Assembly (NCBI GenBank): GCA_031415655.1
Contig: JANOSD010000030.1
Span: forward strand, 7,541 to 71,540
Source of the DNA: JAKOVR01 sp031415655
Lineage (GTDB): Bacteria; Actinomycetota; Acidimicrobiia; Acidimicrobiales; Acidimicrobilacustridaceae
Length of the DNA: 64,000 bases
Reading direction: 5' to 3'
This document shows positions 7,774 to 16,003 of this stretch, in pieces. Each line of letters begins with the position of its first letter. The stretch's first letter is position 1. The notes under the pieces are model-generated. The model made no database searches. It saw only the letters and a list, made by a program, of their open reading frames with translations, and had not been told where the DNA came from. A program made the position numbers and the translations under genes.

Positions 7774-8123
7774 TCGTTTTCCGTTGCCGTGGTTTCATTG
7801 AGGACGTCCGCGAAACGTTCAAGTCGGGAGCGCCACACCGTTTCGAGTTCATCGAGCAGTTCGTGCGCGCGACGTAGTTGATTGGCCTGAGCGCGCACGA
7901 GTTGTTCTCGTCCACTTCGGTGCTTTGAGACCAGACCTGCGCTGACGAGGACCTCGACGTGTTTCTGCACCGCGGTGAGGCTGATCGGATAGAGCCGGCC
8001 GAGTTCGCTGACGGAGCACTTGCGGTCCAGCGTCTGCGCGACGATGTCGCGCCGCGTTGCATCGCTGAGCGCGAAGAACAACCGGTCAGTCTCTTTGCCG
8101 CGATCCACCAAATCTACAACCAT
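7770..8123 (-). CDS. ArsR-family transcriptional regulator, leaderless
   Basis: A 117-aa winged-helix repressor: LFFALSDATRRDIVAQTL and SVSELGRLYPISLTAVQKHVEVLVSAGLV form the DNA-binding unit. The ATG at 8123 lies inside an 18-bp perfect palindrome and eight bases downstream of the predicted -10, so the mRNA would be leaderless. A GTG five codons later is an alternative start. The gene heads a two-gene operon with the SRPBCC gene. A frame extending to 8423 is not supported because it would run through the promoter. Confidence 0.85.
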   Translation of the reverse strand: MVVDLVDRGKETDRLFFALSDATRRDIVAQTLDRKCSVSELGRLYPISLTAVQKHVEVLVSAGLVSKHRSGREQLVRAQANQLRRAHELLDELETVWRSRLERFADVLNETTATENE

Positions 8124-8159
8124 ATGGTTGTATCTTACACCTATCGCCCTCGAAGTCAA
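8115..8159 (-). promoter_or_regulatory. Promoter and perfect palindromic operator over the start codon
   Basis: TACAACCATATGGTTGTA (8115-8132) is a perfect 18-bp palindrome containing the ATG of the ArsR gene. On the minus strand TTGACT (8159-8154), a 16-bp spacer and TAAGAT (8137-8132) precede it. The operator therefore covers the transcription start and the start codon. Confidence 0.68.
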
Positions 8160-8193
8160 TCGGCCGCCAAGATTTATTCCACTTGTTAATTGA

Positions 8194-8209
8194 TCAATGA
8201 TCTGATTGA
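8194..8209. promoter_or_regulatory. Inverted-repeat operator upstream of ArsR gene at 8263
   Basis: TCAAT-GATCTG-ATTGA has five-base arms and a six-base spacer, the same geometry as the operators at 684 and 825, and lies 53 bp upstream of the ATG at 8263. A second small palindrome, ATTGATCAAT (8189-8198), overlaps it. Confidence 0.5.
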
Positions 8210-8262
8210 ATAGTGAGGCGCCTGAATCGATCCCGATTCGGCGCACCCCGGAGGCCCCGCAG

Positions 8263-8658
8263 ATGCCTACTGTCCTCGCCGACGACGAACTCGACGCCAT
8301 GTTCGCCGCACTCACCGATGCCACCCGCCGATCGATCCTGACCCGACTCTCCTCCGGTGACGCCACGGTCAACGAACTGGCCGCCCCGTTCGACATCAGC
8401 TTGCAGGCGGTGTCGAAACACATTCAGGTGCTCGAGCACGCTGGCCTGATCACGCGCAGCCGGCACCGCCAAACCCGCCCGTGCCGTTTGAACGCCGCGC
8501 GGTGCGCTGCCGCCGCAAATTGGATCGAAAACAATGTGGCGACCTGGACCGACCGATTCGATCGTCTCGAGCAACACCTCGAAAGCCTGCAAAACCAAGC
8601 ACCAAGTGAAGCGACAACACCGGTACCCGGCACCCCAAAGAAACGGACACGACCATGA
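8263..8658 (+). CDS. ArsR-family transcriptional regulator
   Basis: A 131-aa winged-helix repressor: MFAALTDATRRSILTRLSSGDATVNELAAPFDISLQAVSKHIQVLEHAGL spans the helix-turn-helix. GGAGG at 8247-8251 upstream of the ATG fixes the start; a TTG at 8206 would read through the operator. Divergent from the ArsR gene at 7770-8123, and first of three genes joined by ATGA overlaps (SRPBCC, DUF4287). The tail is proline-rich and without assignable function. Confidence 0.88.
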   Translation: MPTVLADDELDAMFAALTDATRRSILTRLSSGDATVNELAAPFDISLQAVSKHIQVLEHAGLITRSRHRQTRPCRLNAARCAAAANWIENNVATWTDRFDRLEQHLESLQNQAPSEATTPVPGTPKKRTRP

Positions 8659-9125
8659 ATGAGCCAACGACTCGTAACACCACGACAACCGCCGTCACGG
8701 GCGACACGGTCATCATCAAGCGGATATTCAACGCGCGGCGCGAACTCGTCTTCAAATGCATGGTGACGCCCGAGCATCTCACCCACTTCTGGGGACCTGT
8801 GGGCATGAGCACACCTGTCGCGGGAATCACCATTGATCTCCGTCCCGGCGGCGAGTTCACCACGACGATGGTCAACGACGCCGACGGCAGCGAGTACCCG
8901 AACAGTGGCGTATTCGTCGAGATCGTCGAGCCCGAGTTGCTGTCGTGGTCCGAACCCGAATTCGGCATGACCACGACATCGACCTTCACCGAATTGAGCG
9001 ACGGTCGCACCGAGGTCGTCATCACCCAATCAAACGTGCCCGAGATGTTCCGCAGCCCCGAGGCACTCGAAGGATTCGCCAGCAGCCTCGAACGTTTCGA
9101 GACCTACCTGGCGACGCTCGCATGA
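8655..9125 (+). CDS. SRPBCC (AHSA1) domain protein
   Basis: A 156-aa helix-grip protein: IIKRIFNARRELVFKCMVTPEHLTHFWGPVGM, IDLRPGGEFTTTM and LERFETYLATL are typical positions of the AHSA1 fold. It is coupled to the ArsR gene and to the following DUF4287 gene by ATGA overlaps. Ligand unknown. Confidence 0.88.
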   Translation: MNEPTTRNTTTTAVTGDTVIIKRIFNARRELVFKCMVTPEHLTHFWGPVGMSTPVAGITIDLRPGGEFTTTMVNDADGSEYPNSGVFVEIVEPELLSWSEPEFGMTTTSTFTELSDGRTEVVITQSNVPEMFRSPEALEGFASSLERFETYLATLA

Positions 9126-9376
9126 GCCCGCTCGCGAAATCTTCCGCGTCCGGCCCCGCCGGTGAACCCGCCAGGGTGAAAGGTCCCGCGTCGTATTTCC
9201 CGTCCATCGAACGCACCTACGGCGAGCCCATCGCCCACTGGAAGAAGATCATCCGTTCGCGACCCGACCTGAAACACATGGAACTCGTCAACCTCCTCAA
9301 GACGGAGTATTCAATCGGCCACGGCCACGCCAACGCCCTCGTCGCTCACACGCTGGCCGAGGACACGAAGACCTGA
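9122..9376 (+). CDS. DUF4287 domain protein
   Basis: An 84-aa protein. KGPASYFPSIERTYGEPIAHWKKIIRSR followed by HMELVNLLKTEYSIGHGHANALVAH is the DUF4287 core (SYFPxIEKxYGxPIxxW), usually found beside SRPBCC or DUF1801 domains. The ATG at 9122 overlaps the SRPBCC stop. No biochemical function is known. Confidence 0.87.
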   Translation: MSPLAKSSASGPAGEPARVKGPASYFPSIERTYGEPIAHWKKIIRSRPDLKHMELVNLLKTEYSIGHGHANALVAHTLAEDTKT

Positions 9377-9408
9377 CATCCACGATCGCCCGGATCGCAG
9401 CGCCCTCC

Positions 9409-9438
9409 TTGACATGAAACCATTTAGTTTCCTATGGT
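9409..9438 (+). promoter_or_regulatory. Promoter with operator in the spacer, leaderless fusion gene
   Basis: TTGACA (9409-9414), an 18-bp spacer and TATGGT (9433-9438) lie six bases before the ATG at 9445. The spacer holds GAAAC-CATTTA-GTTTC (9416-9431), an inverted repeat whose core AACCATTTAGTT resembles the operators at 6617 and 6662. Confidence 0.68.
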
Positions 9439-9444
9439 GTCCAC

Positions 9445-10224
9445 ATGGAAGCGGTGTTCAAAGCCTTGGCCGACCAGACCCGTCGGGAGTTGCTCGACGA
9501 ACTGTTCCGCGAGGACGGTCAATCGCTCAACTCGCTACAGCAAGGGTTCGAAATGACTCGGATTGGCGTCGCCAAGCACCTGCATCTCCTCGAGGAGGCC
9601 GGGCTCGTCGTCACCAAGCGACGAGGCCGGGAAAAGCTGCACTTCCTGAACCCGATCACCATCAGACTGCTTCACGACCGCTGGATCAGTAAGTACACCG
9701 AAGGCTGGGCCGCCGGCCTCGCCGACCTCAAACGCGACCTGGAGGACAACATGGAAAAAGTATTCGAGATCTACATCCGCACGACACCCGAACGGCTCTG
9801 GGAGGCAATCACCGATCCCGAGATCCGAGCCAAGTACAACTTCGGCGCCCGGGTCGAATCGGACTGGACTCCGGGGTCACCATTCACCATGGGCAGCCCT
9901 GCCGCGGGCGCGCTGCTCGGGGAAGGCATCAACATCGAGGTCGATCCGCCCCACCGATTGGTGCAGTCGATGGTGGCGCTCTGGGACGACGACGTTCGTA
10001 GCGAAGGAACCAGCCGCGTCACGTGGGAAATCGAACCGGTCGGAGACTCGTGCCGCCTTGTCGTGACCCATGACGAGCTTCGCGACGGCGCCAACAGCCA
10101 GCTCTACGGCGGGTGGCCGATGATCCTGTCCGGCCTGAAAACCTGGCTAGAAACGGGACAGAAGCTCACAACCCCCGGCTCACTCATGTACGACAACTCC
10201 CACGATTCACGGGGCACGACATGA
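9445..10224 (+). CDS. ArsR-SRPBCC fusion protein
   Basis: A 259-aa single chain joining both partners. Residues 1-95 are a winged helix (VFKALADQTRRELLDELF, then EMTRIGVAKHLHLLEEAGLVV), and residues 105-245 are an AHSA1 domain (FEIYIRTTPERLWEAITDPEIRAKYNFGARV and PPHRLVQSMVALWDDDV). The fusion suggests that in the separate pairs nearby the two proteins also act together, the SRPBCC domain perhaps as ligand sensor. The mRNA is probably leaderless. The stop overlaps the DUF1905 gene start. Confidence 0.92.
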   Translation: MEAVFKALADQTRRELLDELFREDGQSLNSLQQGFEMTRIGVAKHLHLLEEAGLVVTKRRGREKLHFLNPITIRLLHDRWISKYTEGWAAGLADLKRDLEDNMEKVFEIYIRTTPERLWEAITDPEIRAKYNFGARVESDWTPGSPFTMGSPAAGALLGEGINIEVDPPHRLVQSMVALWDDDVRSEGTSRVTWEIEPVGDSCRLVVTHDELRDGANSQLYGGWPMILSGLKTWLETGQKLTTPGSLMYDNSHDSRGTT

Positions 10225-10499
10225 GCACGCTGGACAAACAGTTCACGGCGAAACTCCAGAAGAGTCCAAGCAAGGGCGGCTGGACCTACGTCGTCATGCC
10301 CGGTTCCGCGGAGTACTTCGGCACCCGAGGCCTCGTGAAGGTGAAGGGCACCGTCGACGGCCAGCCGTTCGTGAGTTCCTTCATGGCCCTCGGCGACGGA
10401 ACCCACAAACTGCCGATCAAGGCAGACCTCCGAGCGCTCATAGCCAAGGGCGAAGGCGACACCGTCACCATCAAGCTCACCGAACGCATCGACCGATAG
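10221..10499 (+). CDS. DUF1905 domain protein
   Basis: A 92-aa all-beta protein: FTAKLQKSPSKGGWTYVVMPGSAEYFGTRGLVKVKGTVDGQPF and GDGTHKLPIKADLRALIAKGEGDTVTIKL match the DUF1905 barrel, also seen at the N-terminus of the YdeI-like protein at 4542-5018. It is coupled to the ArsR-SRPBCC fusion by an ATGA overlap. Function unknown. Confidence 0.87.
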   Translation: MSTLDKQFTAKLQKSPSKGGWTYVVMPGSAEYFGTRGLVKVKGTVDGQPFVSSFMALGDGTHKLPIKADLRALIAKGEGDTVTIKLTERIDR

Positions 10500-10717
10500 A
10501 GATCGACCAGTCCTCGGTACCCGACCCGGTCGATGCGGTCAGCCATCTCTTGGCGTGCAGGCCAAAGACCAACGAGCGACGCGGATGGCCGTTCGGGTCC
10601 GAGCGAAATGCAGACCGCCGCCGACGTTCACCGGGTACTGGCTCCACCATCTTGACGTTGCCGATCGAGCCGGTGGCGATACGTTGTGGAAGCAGAACCG
10701 GAAGTATTGGCGGAAGC

Positions 10718-11074
10718 ATGATCGTGATGCCGGTCACCCTCGACAAGGCAGTGGAAGCGAGCGAGATCGTCGACGCGCTCAAACCGTTCGGTATCACCCA
10801 GGCTGAGGTCGCCTCGGTCACGCACGTTTCCGACCGCGCCGTGCACGGCTGGCGCGAGTCCCACATCCGCACCGAGCACGACGACCGCCTCGCCGAGCTC
10901 CGTGACCTCATGCTCTTCCTGTCGGACTCGCTCACGCCCCGCGGCGTGGCGCAATGGCTCCGAGCGCGCAACCGAGTGCTCGGCCGAGAACGGCCGATCG
11001 ACGTGCTCACCGCGGGCGACTTCGAGAAGGTCCGGCGGGCGGCCGAGGCGTTCATCGACGGCTCCTACGTGTGA
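10718..11074 (+). CDS. DUF2384 (Xre/MbcA/ParS-type) antitoxin
   Basis: A 118-aa protein. An N-terminal HTH (GITQAEVASVTHVSDRAVHGWRES) is followed by the MbcA/ParS toxin-binding domain, whose end reads WLRARNRVLGRERPIDVLTAGDFEKVRRAAEAFIDGSYV. Such antitoxins pair with RES-domain NAD-degrading toxins. The start is chosen as ATG 10718; ATG 10727 is possible. The stop overlaps the start of a broken RES gene, so this antitoxin probably no longer has a working local partner. Confidence 0.85.
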   Translation: MIVMPVTLDKAVEASEIVDALKPFGITQAEVASVTHVSDRAVHGWRESHIRTEHDDRLAELRDLMLFLSDSLTPRGVAQWLRARNRVLGRERPIDVLTAGDFEKVRRAAEAFIDGSYV

Positions 11075-11340
11075 GCCTCGCCGACAAGGTCGCTTCCTCA
11101 GCACGCCGCAACCTCACCGGCGTCCTCTGACACGAGGGCCCAACCCGCCGCGATCTCGTCTCCTGCGCGCATCCCGCGGTCACCGACGGCCGCTACCACC
11201 GCCGAGATGCGACCGGCGTCTGGTCTACGTCAGACCAAGAGCAGCCTCGTGGTCCGAGCTCTTCTGACACTTCACCGACGACGGCGTCGACCCCTTCGAG
11301 GTTCGACGCCGCACCGGCGGGTCAAGGTCGGCCTCGGCGT
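11071..11340 (+). pseudogene. Decayed RES-domain toxin gene
   Basis: A GTG at 11071 overlaps the antitoxin stop. Frame 1 reads SLADKVASSARRNLTGVL then a TGA, and continues in frame with DGRYHRRDATGVW; a frameshift leads to AASWSELF, a second TGA, then HFTDDGVDPFEVRRRTG, and another shift to RVKVGLGVLNI. This order (RYHRxG, VWYAS, AWAEL, DPxxVxRRxG) matches RES-domain proteins that follow DUF2384 antitoxins. At least two stops and two frameshifts are present and the 3' part is absent. From 11341 to 11578 I see no gene. Confidence 0.68.
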
Positions 11341-11578
11341 CCTCAACATCCCGACCCGGGAGCGACAACGTCGCCGACGATGTTCAGGACGTCGAGTTCC
11401 CGGCTCGGGGACGTCGGTCGGACTACGAACTGCATCACGCCAAAGGTGTCCCTTTCACGTCCCGGTTTGAACCTTCTTGAATGCAGATTCCGGGTGCGAT
11501 TGTTGCAAAGTTCGCATTTTATCGGCATCTAACTACACCTTAGGTGCAGAAAACCTGCGGAACTGGTACCGTTGCGTC

Positions 11579-13273
11579 GTGACTCCTCGACCAGGTGAAA
11601 TCGTTCTCACCGGACAGACACCATCCAGCACCATTCGATCCGGGGAACGCGAAGGACGGTTGCAGCGCGTCCATTCTGGCATCTACATCGCGAAGTCACC
11701 GGCAAGGAAACAGCTCACCGACTCCGAGATCGAGGAGGCGATGAGACGATCGTGGCGGGAAGTCCTCGCGCACGAGGTTTCGGGAACATCGATCGTCACC
11801 GACCGGTCCGCTCCGCCTGCCGGTCCGACCCCGAGCGGAGAGCTGTACGTGGTCACCCCCGGACGGGCCCGCCGACGGGTGATGAAGTTGCCCGGGTTGA
11901 CGATTCTGACCAGAGATGGCCCACCACCGGACCCGCAGGACGCTCCACTAGCGCGGAACGTCTGGCTGGCGTCCCACGCACGGGCGTTGATCGAGAACAC
12001 CGCCCGGTCGCGCCGAACCCGTGACGGATCGCAACCTCGAACGCTTAGCGAAACTGAGATCGGCGACTGGATCGACAAGATCGCATCTCGTAGCCGTGGA
12101 ACTGAGAACCTCCTCCACGTCCGGAATGAGATTGATCGGCTGTCCGCCACCGGCGCATACGCGGGCACCGTACCGGAGGTACCGTCCCGGCTGATCGGTG
12201 CGGCGCTGGGCACCCGGGACATCGAAACTGGCTCGCTCCGGCTGGCATCGAGAATCTCGGGACGACCCTTCGACGCACATCGTGTGGAACTCTTCGACCG
12301 GCTCGCCGACCGGCTGGCACGCACAGCACCCAAGCCACTGTCCGCCCCCGACCCGACCCGTGCACAACTCGTTCCCTTCTACGAGGCGTACTTCTCGAAC
12401 TTCATCGAAGGTACCGAATTCACCATTGACGAGGCGTACGACGTGGTGTTCAACGGCGCGGACCTCGACCGCCCAGACGATGCCCATGACGTGCGCGGCA
12501 CCTGGCGAGTCACGTCCAACCTCGACGAAATGTCGAATCTTGCCGCCACATCCAACGAGTTCTGCGACATGCTTCGACGCCGCCACACCCTCGTCATGTC
12601 GTCCCGTACCGACAAACACCCCGGAGAGTTCAAGGACCGCTCCAACCGAGTCGGCGGCATCGAATTCGTCGCGCCTGCGGAAGTGAAAGAGACTTTGCGA
12701 ATCGGATGGGCCAACCTCGACCGGATAGCTGACTCGTTCCAGCGGGCGTGCTACACGATGTTCCTCATCGCTGAAGTTCACCCGTTTGTTGACGGGAACG
12801 GCCGGGTCGCCCGACTGTTCATGAACGCCGAACTCGTCGCCGCGAACCAGCCACGCGTCATCATTCCTACCGTCTATCGCAATAACTACCTCGCCGCGTT
12901 GTCAGGGGTGTCACATGACAACAACCCCGACGCATTGGCTCGAGTCCTCAGTTTCGCCCAACAATGGGTTTCCGCCGGCGAGTGGGACAACCGCGACCGT
13001 GCCGAACGGTACCTGCACGCCTCCGACGCTTACGAGACTCCAGCCGCAGAACAGTCCGGACAAGCCCGCCTAAGGATCCCCGACCCCGCCGACCTTCACG
13101 GCATCGACCCGAACGACCTGCCCGATAGCAAACGCCGTCCCACGGCCGCCCCCGTTGCGACGAAGGCCTTGCGGTGTGGGATCCAAACCCGAAACATGAA
13201 AGGACCGTGCGTGCTCGACCGAGGGCACCAAAACGGTCATTCGTCAACAGGTCGGCAACAGAAACACCGATAG
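11579..13273 (+). CDS. Fic-family protein with AbiEi-like N-terminal domain
   Basis: A large Fic enzyme (564 aa from GTG 11579; a TTG at 11477 would add 34 residues). Residues 1-170 look like the winged-helix plus AbiEi-antitoxin fold: RSGEREGRLQRVHSGIYI, then SIVTDRSAPPAGPTPSGELYVV and VWLASHARALIENT. The Fic core carries HPFVDGNGR at about residues 401-409, the full catalytic motif with the histidine for nucleotide transfer. SNFIEG near residue 273 matches the [S/T]xxxE[G/N] autoinhibitory motif of class II Fic proteins. Predicted activity is AMPylation of an unknown target, self-inhibited. The C-terminal tail is basic. Confidence 0.9.
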   Translation: MTPRPGEIVLTGQTPSSTIRSGEREGRLQRVHSGIYIAKSPARKQLTDSEIEEAMRRSWREVLAHEVSGTSIVTDRSAPPAGPTPSGELYVVTPGRARRRVMKLPGLTILTRDGPPPDPQDAPLARNVWLASHARALIENTARSRRTRDGSQPRTLSETEIGDWIDKIASRSRGTENLLHVRNEIDRLSATGAYAGTVPEVPSRLIGAALGTRDIETGSLRLASRISGRPFDAHRVELFDRLADRLARTAPKPLSAPDPTRAQLVPFYEAYFSNFIEGTEFTIDEAYDVVFNGADLDRPDDAHDVRGTWRVTSNLDEMSNLAATSNEFCDMLRRRHTLVMSSRTDKHPGEFKDRSNRVGGIEFVAPAEVKETLRIGWANLDRIADSFQRACYTMFLIAEVHPFVDGNGRVARLFMNAELVAANQPRVIIPTVYRNNYLAALSGVSHDNNPDALARVLSFAQQWVSAGEWDNRDRAERYLHASDAYETPAAEQSGQARLRIPDPADLHGIDPNDLPDSKRRPTAAPVATKALRCGIQTRNMKGPCVLDRGHQNGHSSTGRQQKHR

Positions 13274-13851
13274 ACCACCCAACTCCCATGGACAGGGCCC
13301 GTCACGGGTGTCCACAGTTCTCGGTCCGCCTCGAGCATCGAGGCGATTGCGCTCGGGGAATTGCCGAGCTTTATCGACAATCGGACGATCATGGCCACAG
13401 CCGATATGTCATATTCACGCCGCCACCCGATGCCATTCGGAGACGCTCCGCTACGACGTCCGGTGACGAATGCACAGCGCAGCATGTATTCAGAGCATGG
13501 TGGACCGCCGACAGCCGGTCCGGTTCCGACCCGATCACATGTCCTGGTAAAGGTGGGACGATGGCGCTGACCTGGTGTTTTAGAGCCAGGATCGCACACC
13601 ATGGCACATCCATGGCACGCGGCATTGGTCGCCAACGGTCAACACCAGGCCGCGACGGTCAACTGGTCGGCCTTCGCCGTCCAACTGCTGTCTAGGCACG
13701 GTGGGCGGACGCGGCACCCGTACCGATGCTCGACCTCCGGTTGCGCCATGCGGCCTCGATTCGCGGGCGAGCGCGCTCAGGGCACGGGGATGGTGTGTCG
13801 TTCGAGGAGGGCCCGAGCCCGTTGTCGATGGCCACCGCCGGGTCTGGCGGG
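13274..13851. other. Gene-free stretch
   Basis: Several short frames are open on both strands but none has a recognisable motif, a ribosome site and a plausible composition together. It may be remnant sequence between the Fic gene and the DUF5615 gene. Confidence 0.4.
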
Positions 13852-14268
13852 TCAGTTCTCGTCGATGTCCAGCTGCAGGATCCGATTTGCGTGTAGGGCG
13901 TAGATGAACGGTCCTGGCTTGGCGCACGCTTGCGTGATGGCATCGAGGTTGTCGAGGAATCGTGAGGCCATGTCGAGCGCGGAAAGGCTCTGGCTCGACA
14001 GGCAGAAGCACTGGACCGCATGCGTCTTGACTGCTCTACGCTCAGCCCGGTTGTAGCGGATGCGGGTGTCCTTCATGAACACCGCCCACCCGCGTTCACC
14101 GGCGAGCTGAAGCCACTCCTCGTCGGCGATCGACTCGTCCCTGGGGATGCCGTAGTGCTCGGCCAACGTGACGAGGCGCAGACCCGCGGCACGTAGAAGC
14201 TCGGGGACCTTGACCCGCCCGAGACTGCGATCGAGGAAGAGTTCAGGCAGCCCGTCGGGATGCGACAC
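13852..14268 (-). CDS. DUF5615 PIN-like toxin
   Basis: A 138-aa PIN-like protein. LPELFLDRSLGRVKVPELLRAAG carries the first acidic residue of the nuclease fold; IADEEWLQLAGERGWAVFMKDTRIRYNRAERRAV holds the central D and K/R pattern typical of DUF5615. The chosen GTG at 14268 overlaps the antitoxin gene by 26 bp. Such proteins occur as the second gene after DUF433 antitoxins; RNase activity is inferred from the PIN fold. Confidence 0.82.
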   Translation of the reverse strand: MSHPDGLPELFLDRSLGRVKVPELLRAAGLRLVTLAEHYGIPRDESIADEEWLQLAGERGWAVFMKDTRIRYNRAERRAVKTHAVQCFCLSSQSLSALDMASRFLDNLDAITQACAKPGPFIYALHANRILQLDIDEN

Positions 14269-14995
14269 GGAGGACGTCCTCAAGCTCATCGACCGGGACG
14301 CCAAACTCCTCTGCAAGCTCGTCTATGGATTCACCGGCCCAGAAACGTTCGAGGACGTCATCGATGCGTGCACCACCGCGCTCGAAGATCGGAGCGCCGA
14401 ACGCCCGTGTGGGGTCCACGACCACGTGGGCGTGGCGGTAGGTGGGCACTCTGATCAGCTCCGGATACCCGTCCGCCCCGTACTGAATGCGCTGCAAGTA
14501 CTCGCTGATCACATCGACGAACACCCTCTGACCGTTGCGGATCACGACGAGATCTTGCGCAGATCGTCCCTCGATGGTGTCGTGTTCACGTTCGCCGTAG
14601 TCGAAGAGCAGCTCTGCGCCGTCGGTGAAGAGCTTGCGGGATGCGAGCGCGTGGGCAACACCGATCTCCTTCTGAAGCTGTACGAGCGCGGGTCGTATGC
14701 GCTGCATCGGCAACCCGCTCCTACGTACCGCCGCCAGAACAAGGGCCTCAGCAAGGCCGACGAACGGGATGGACGGCTCGCCATGACGGCGCGGGAGCTC
14801 GAACGTGATGACCGGTTCAGCGGACACGCCGGGTCGGCCAGGAACGTGGCGGACGTAGCCCTTTGCCCACGTGGAGAGGGTGGACGGATGTACGCCGACG
14901 ATTCGCGCCGCTTCGGCCACGGTGTACAGCGGGGTCTCGAATCTCAAACGGTCGGTCTTCAGGACGGCTCCTCCTTTGGCGCTCCATTCAACCAT
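14243..14995 (-). CDS. DUF433/MerR-like HTH antitoxin
   Basis: A 250-aa DNA-binding antitoxin. The N-terminal MerR-like helix-turn-helix is YTVAEAARIVGVHPSTLSTWAKGY; the C-terminal DUF433 reads FERGGARIDDVLERFWAGESIDELAEEFGVPVDELEDVLRVA. It is the partner of the overlapping DUF5615 gene, a VapBC45-like arrangement. ATG 14995 is my choice; a strong AAGGAGGAG lies a few codons inside the frame, before a CTG (LKTDRLRF), so a CTG start is a real alternative. Confidence 0.83.
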   Translation of the reverse strand: MVEWSAKGGAVLKTDRLRFETPLYTVAEAARIVGVHPSTLSTWAKGYVRHVPGRPGVSAEPVITFELPRRHGEPSIPFVGLAEALVLAAVRRSGLPMQRIRPALVQLQKEIGVAHALASRKLFTDGAELLFDYGEREHDTIEGRSAQDLVVIRNGQRVFVDVISEYLQRIQYGADGYPELIRVPTYRHAHVVVDPTRAFGAPIFERGGARIDDVLERFWAGESIDELAEEFGVPVDELEDVLRVASRRAA

Positions 14996-15091
14996 CCCGA
15001 GGATCGCTGCTCGCGCTCTGTGGCGCTTGCCAACACGAAGCGCCGGTCCGACCACGGAACTGGCGGGGTCGTACGTGCCGTCTGGAGACGA

Positions 15092-16003
15092 TCAGGCGGA
15101 TGAGCAGTCCGTCAGATCGACGGTCGGGTACCCCCGGGTCATGCCGTGGCACACCTGGACTGTGTGGCCGGGAGTCTGGCCCTCGGGTACCCGCGTGTCG
15201 GTGGTGACGCGGACGGTCGATGCGTCTGTCACCTCGTAGAACGTTCGGGTCAACGGCTCAATCGGGTGCTCCCAGCTACCGGTTGCGCCGCCGGAGATCA
15301 CGAGAGTCGCGTGCGTCCCGGGGGGGAACGCCGCTGCGAGACAGTCGAAGATGTGACGGGGAGGTACGAATGTCGTGGGCCAACCGACGGCCAGGTTGAA
15401 GCTGCCGCACTGCTTCGCATCGGCATTCACCGGGCTGATCGGCGGGAAGGTCGTGTAGGTGGTCCCCTGGGTCGTCGGGGACGTCGGCGTGGAGGGTGGT
15501 GGCTGAGTTGAGCCGACCGGCGCGGTGGTGACCGAAGAAGATCCGGTCAACGTAGGTTGCACGGGCGGCGTCGAACGGCTCGTCCCCGTTACGGTCGGCA
15601 CCGTGGTGCCGATCAGCGAGGACGTCGACTCCGGCGCGTCGGTACCAGTCGACCCGTTGTCGTCCTCGGTAAAGGGTGCCATCGCTGAACCATCGCTCGA
15701 TCCCCGATTGGGTCTGTCAGCAGGTGAGGTGGGGCGAGGGCTGCCGTCCATGGCGACGTTGACGCCGGCGGAGTCGGATCGCGTTCGAGCGTGAACGATC
15801 GCAGCGCTACCAAGGATCAAGAGCGCCGAGGACGCGAGCGCCGTGAGGCGAATGGCGCGTCGGCGCCTGTGCTGTTCGACCAGGTGTCCGGCGTCGGGCA
15901 GCGCGCCGACATGTCGATTAGCAACAGCACGCGCGGTCGTTGCTGCCCGGTCGCCGAGAGCGTCGAAGTGGTCGGATGCCGGGTTGGATTGTTCATTACT
16001 CAT
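15092..16003 (-). CDS. Membrane-anchored anti-sigma-like protein
   Basis: A 303-aa protein: a cytoplasmic N-terminus of about 50 residues, one membrane segment (AIRLTALASSALLILGSAAIVHA), a 110-residue Thr/Ser/Pro-rich linker, and an extracytoplasmic C-terminal domain with paired cysteines (KQCGSFNLAVGW, IFDCLAAAFPPGTHATL, VQVCHGMTRGYPTVDLTDC). The start ATG overlaps the ECF sigma stop by 8 bp, the classic sigma/anti-sigma layout, but no zinc anti-sigma HxxxCxxC motif is present. Assignment as anti-sigma factor is from position and topology. Confidence 0.6.
   Translation of the reverse strand: MSNEQSNPASDHFDALGDRAATTARAVANRHVGALPDAGHLVEQHRRRRAIRLTALASSALLILGSAAIVHARTRSDSAGVNVAMDGSPRPTSPADRPNRGSSDGSAMAPFTEDDNGSTGTDAPESTSSLIGTTVPTVTGTSRSTPPVQPTLTGSSSVTTAPVGSTQPPPSTPTSPTTQGTTYTTFPPISPVNADAKQCGSFNLAVGWPTTFVPPRHIFDCLAAAFPPGTHATLVISGGATGSWEHPIEPLTRTFYEVTDASTVRVTTDTRVPEGQTPGHTVQVCHGMTRGYPTVDLTDCSSA

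Noticed and set aside
10477..11055. 192-aa minus-strand frame
   Set aside because: Overlaps the DUF2384 antitoxin on the other strand. Its end (HPRRSLVFGLHAKRWLTAS) looks faintly protein-like but has no start of its own.
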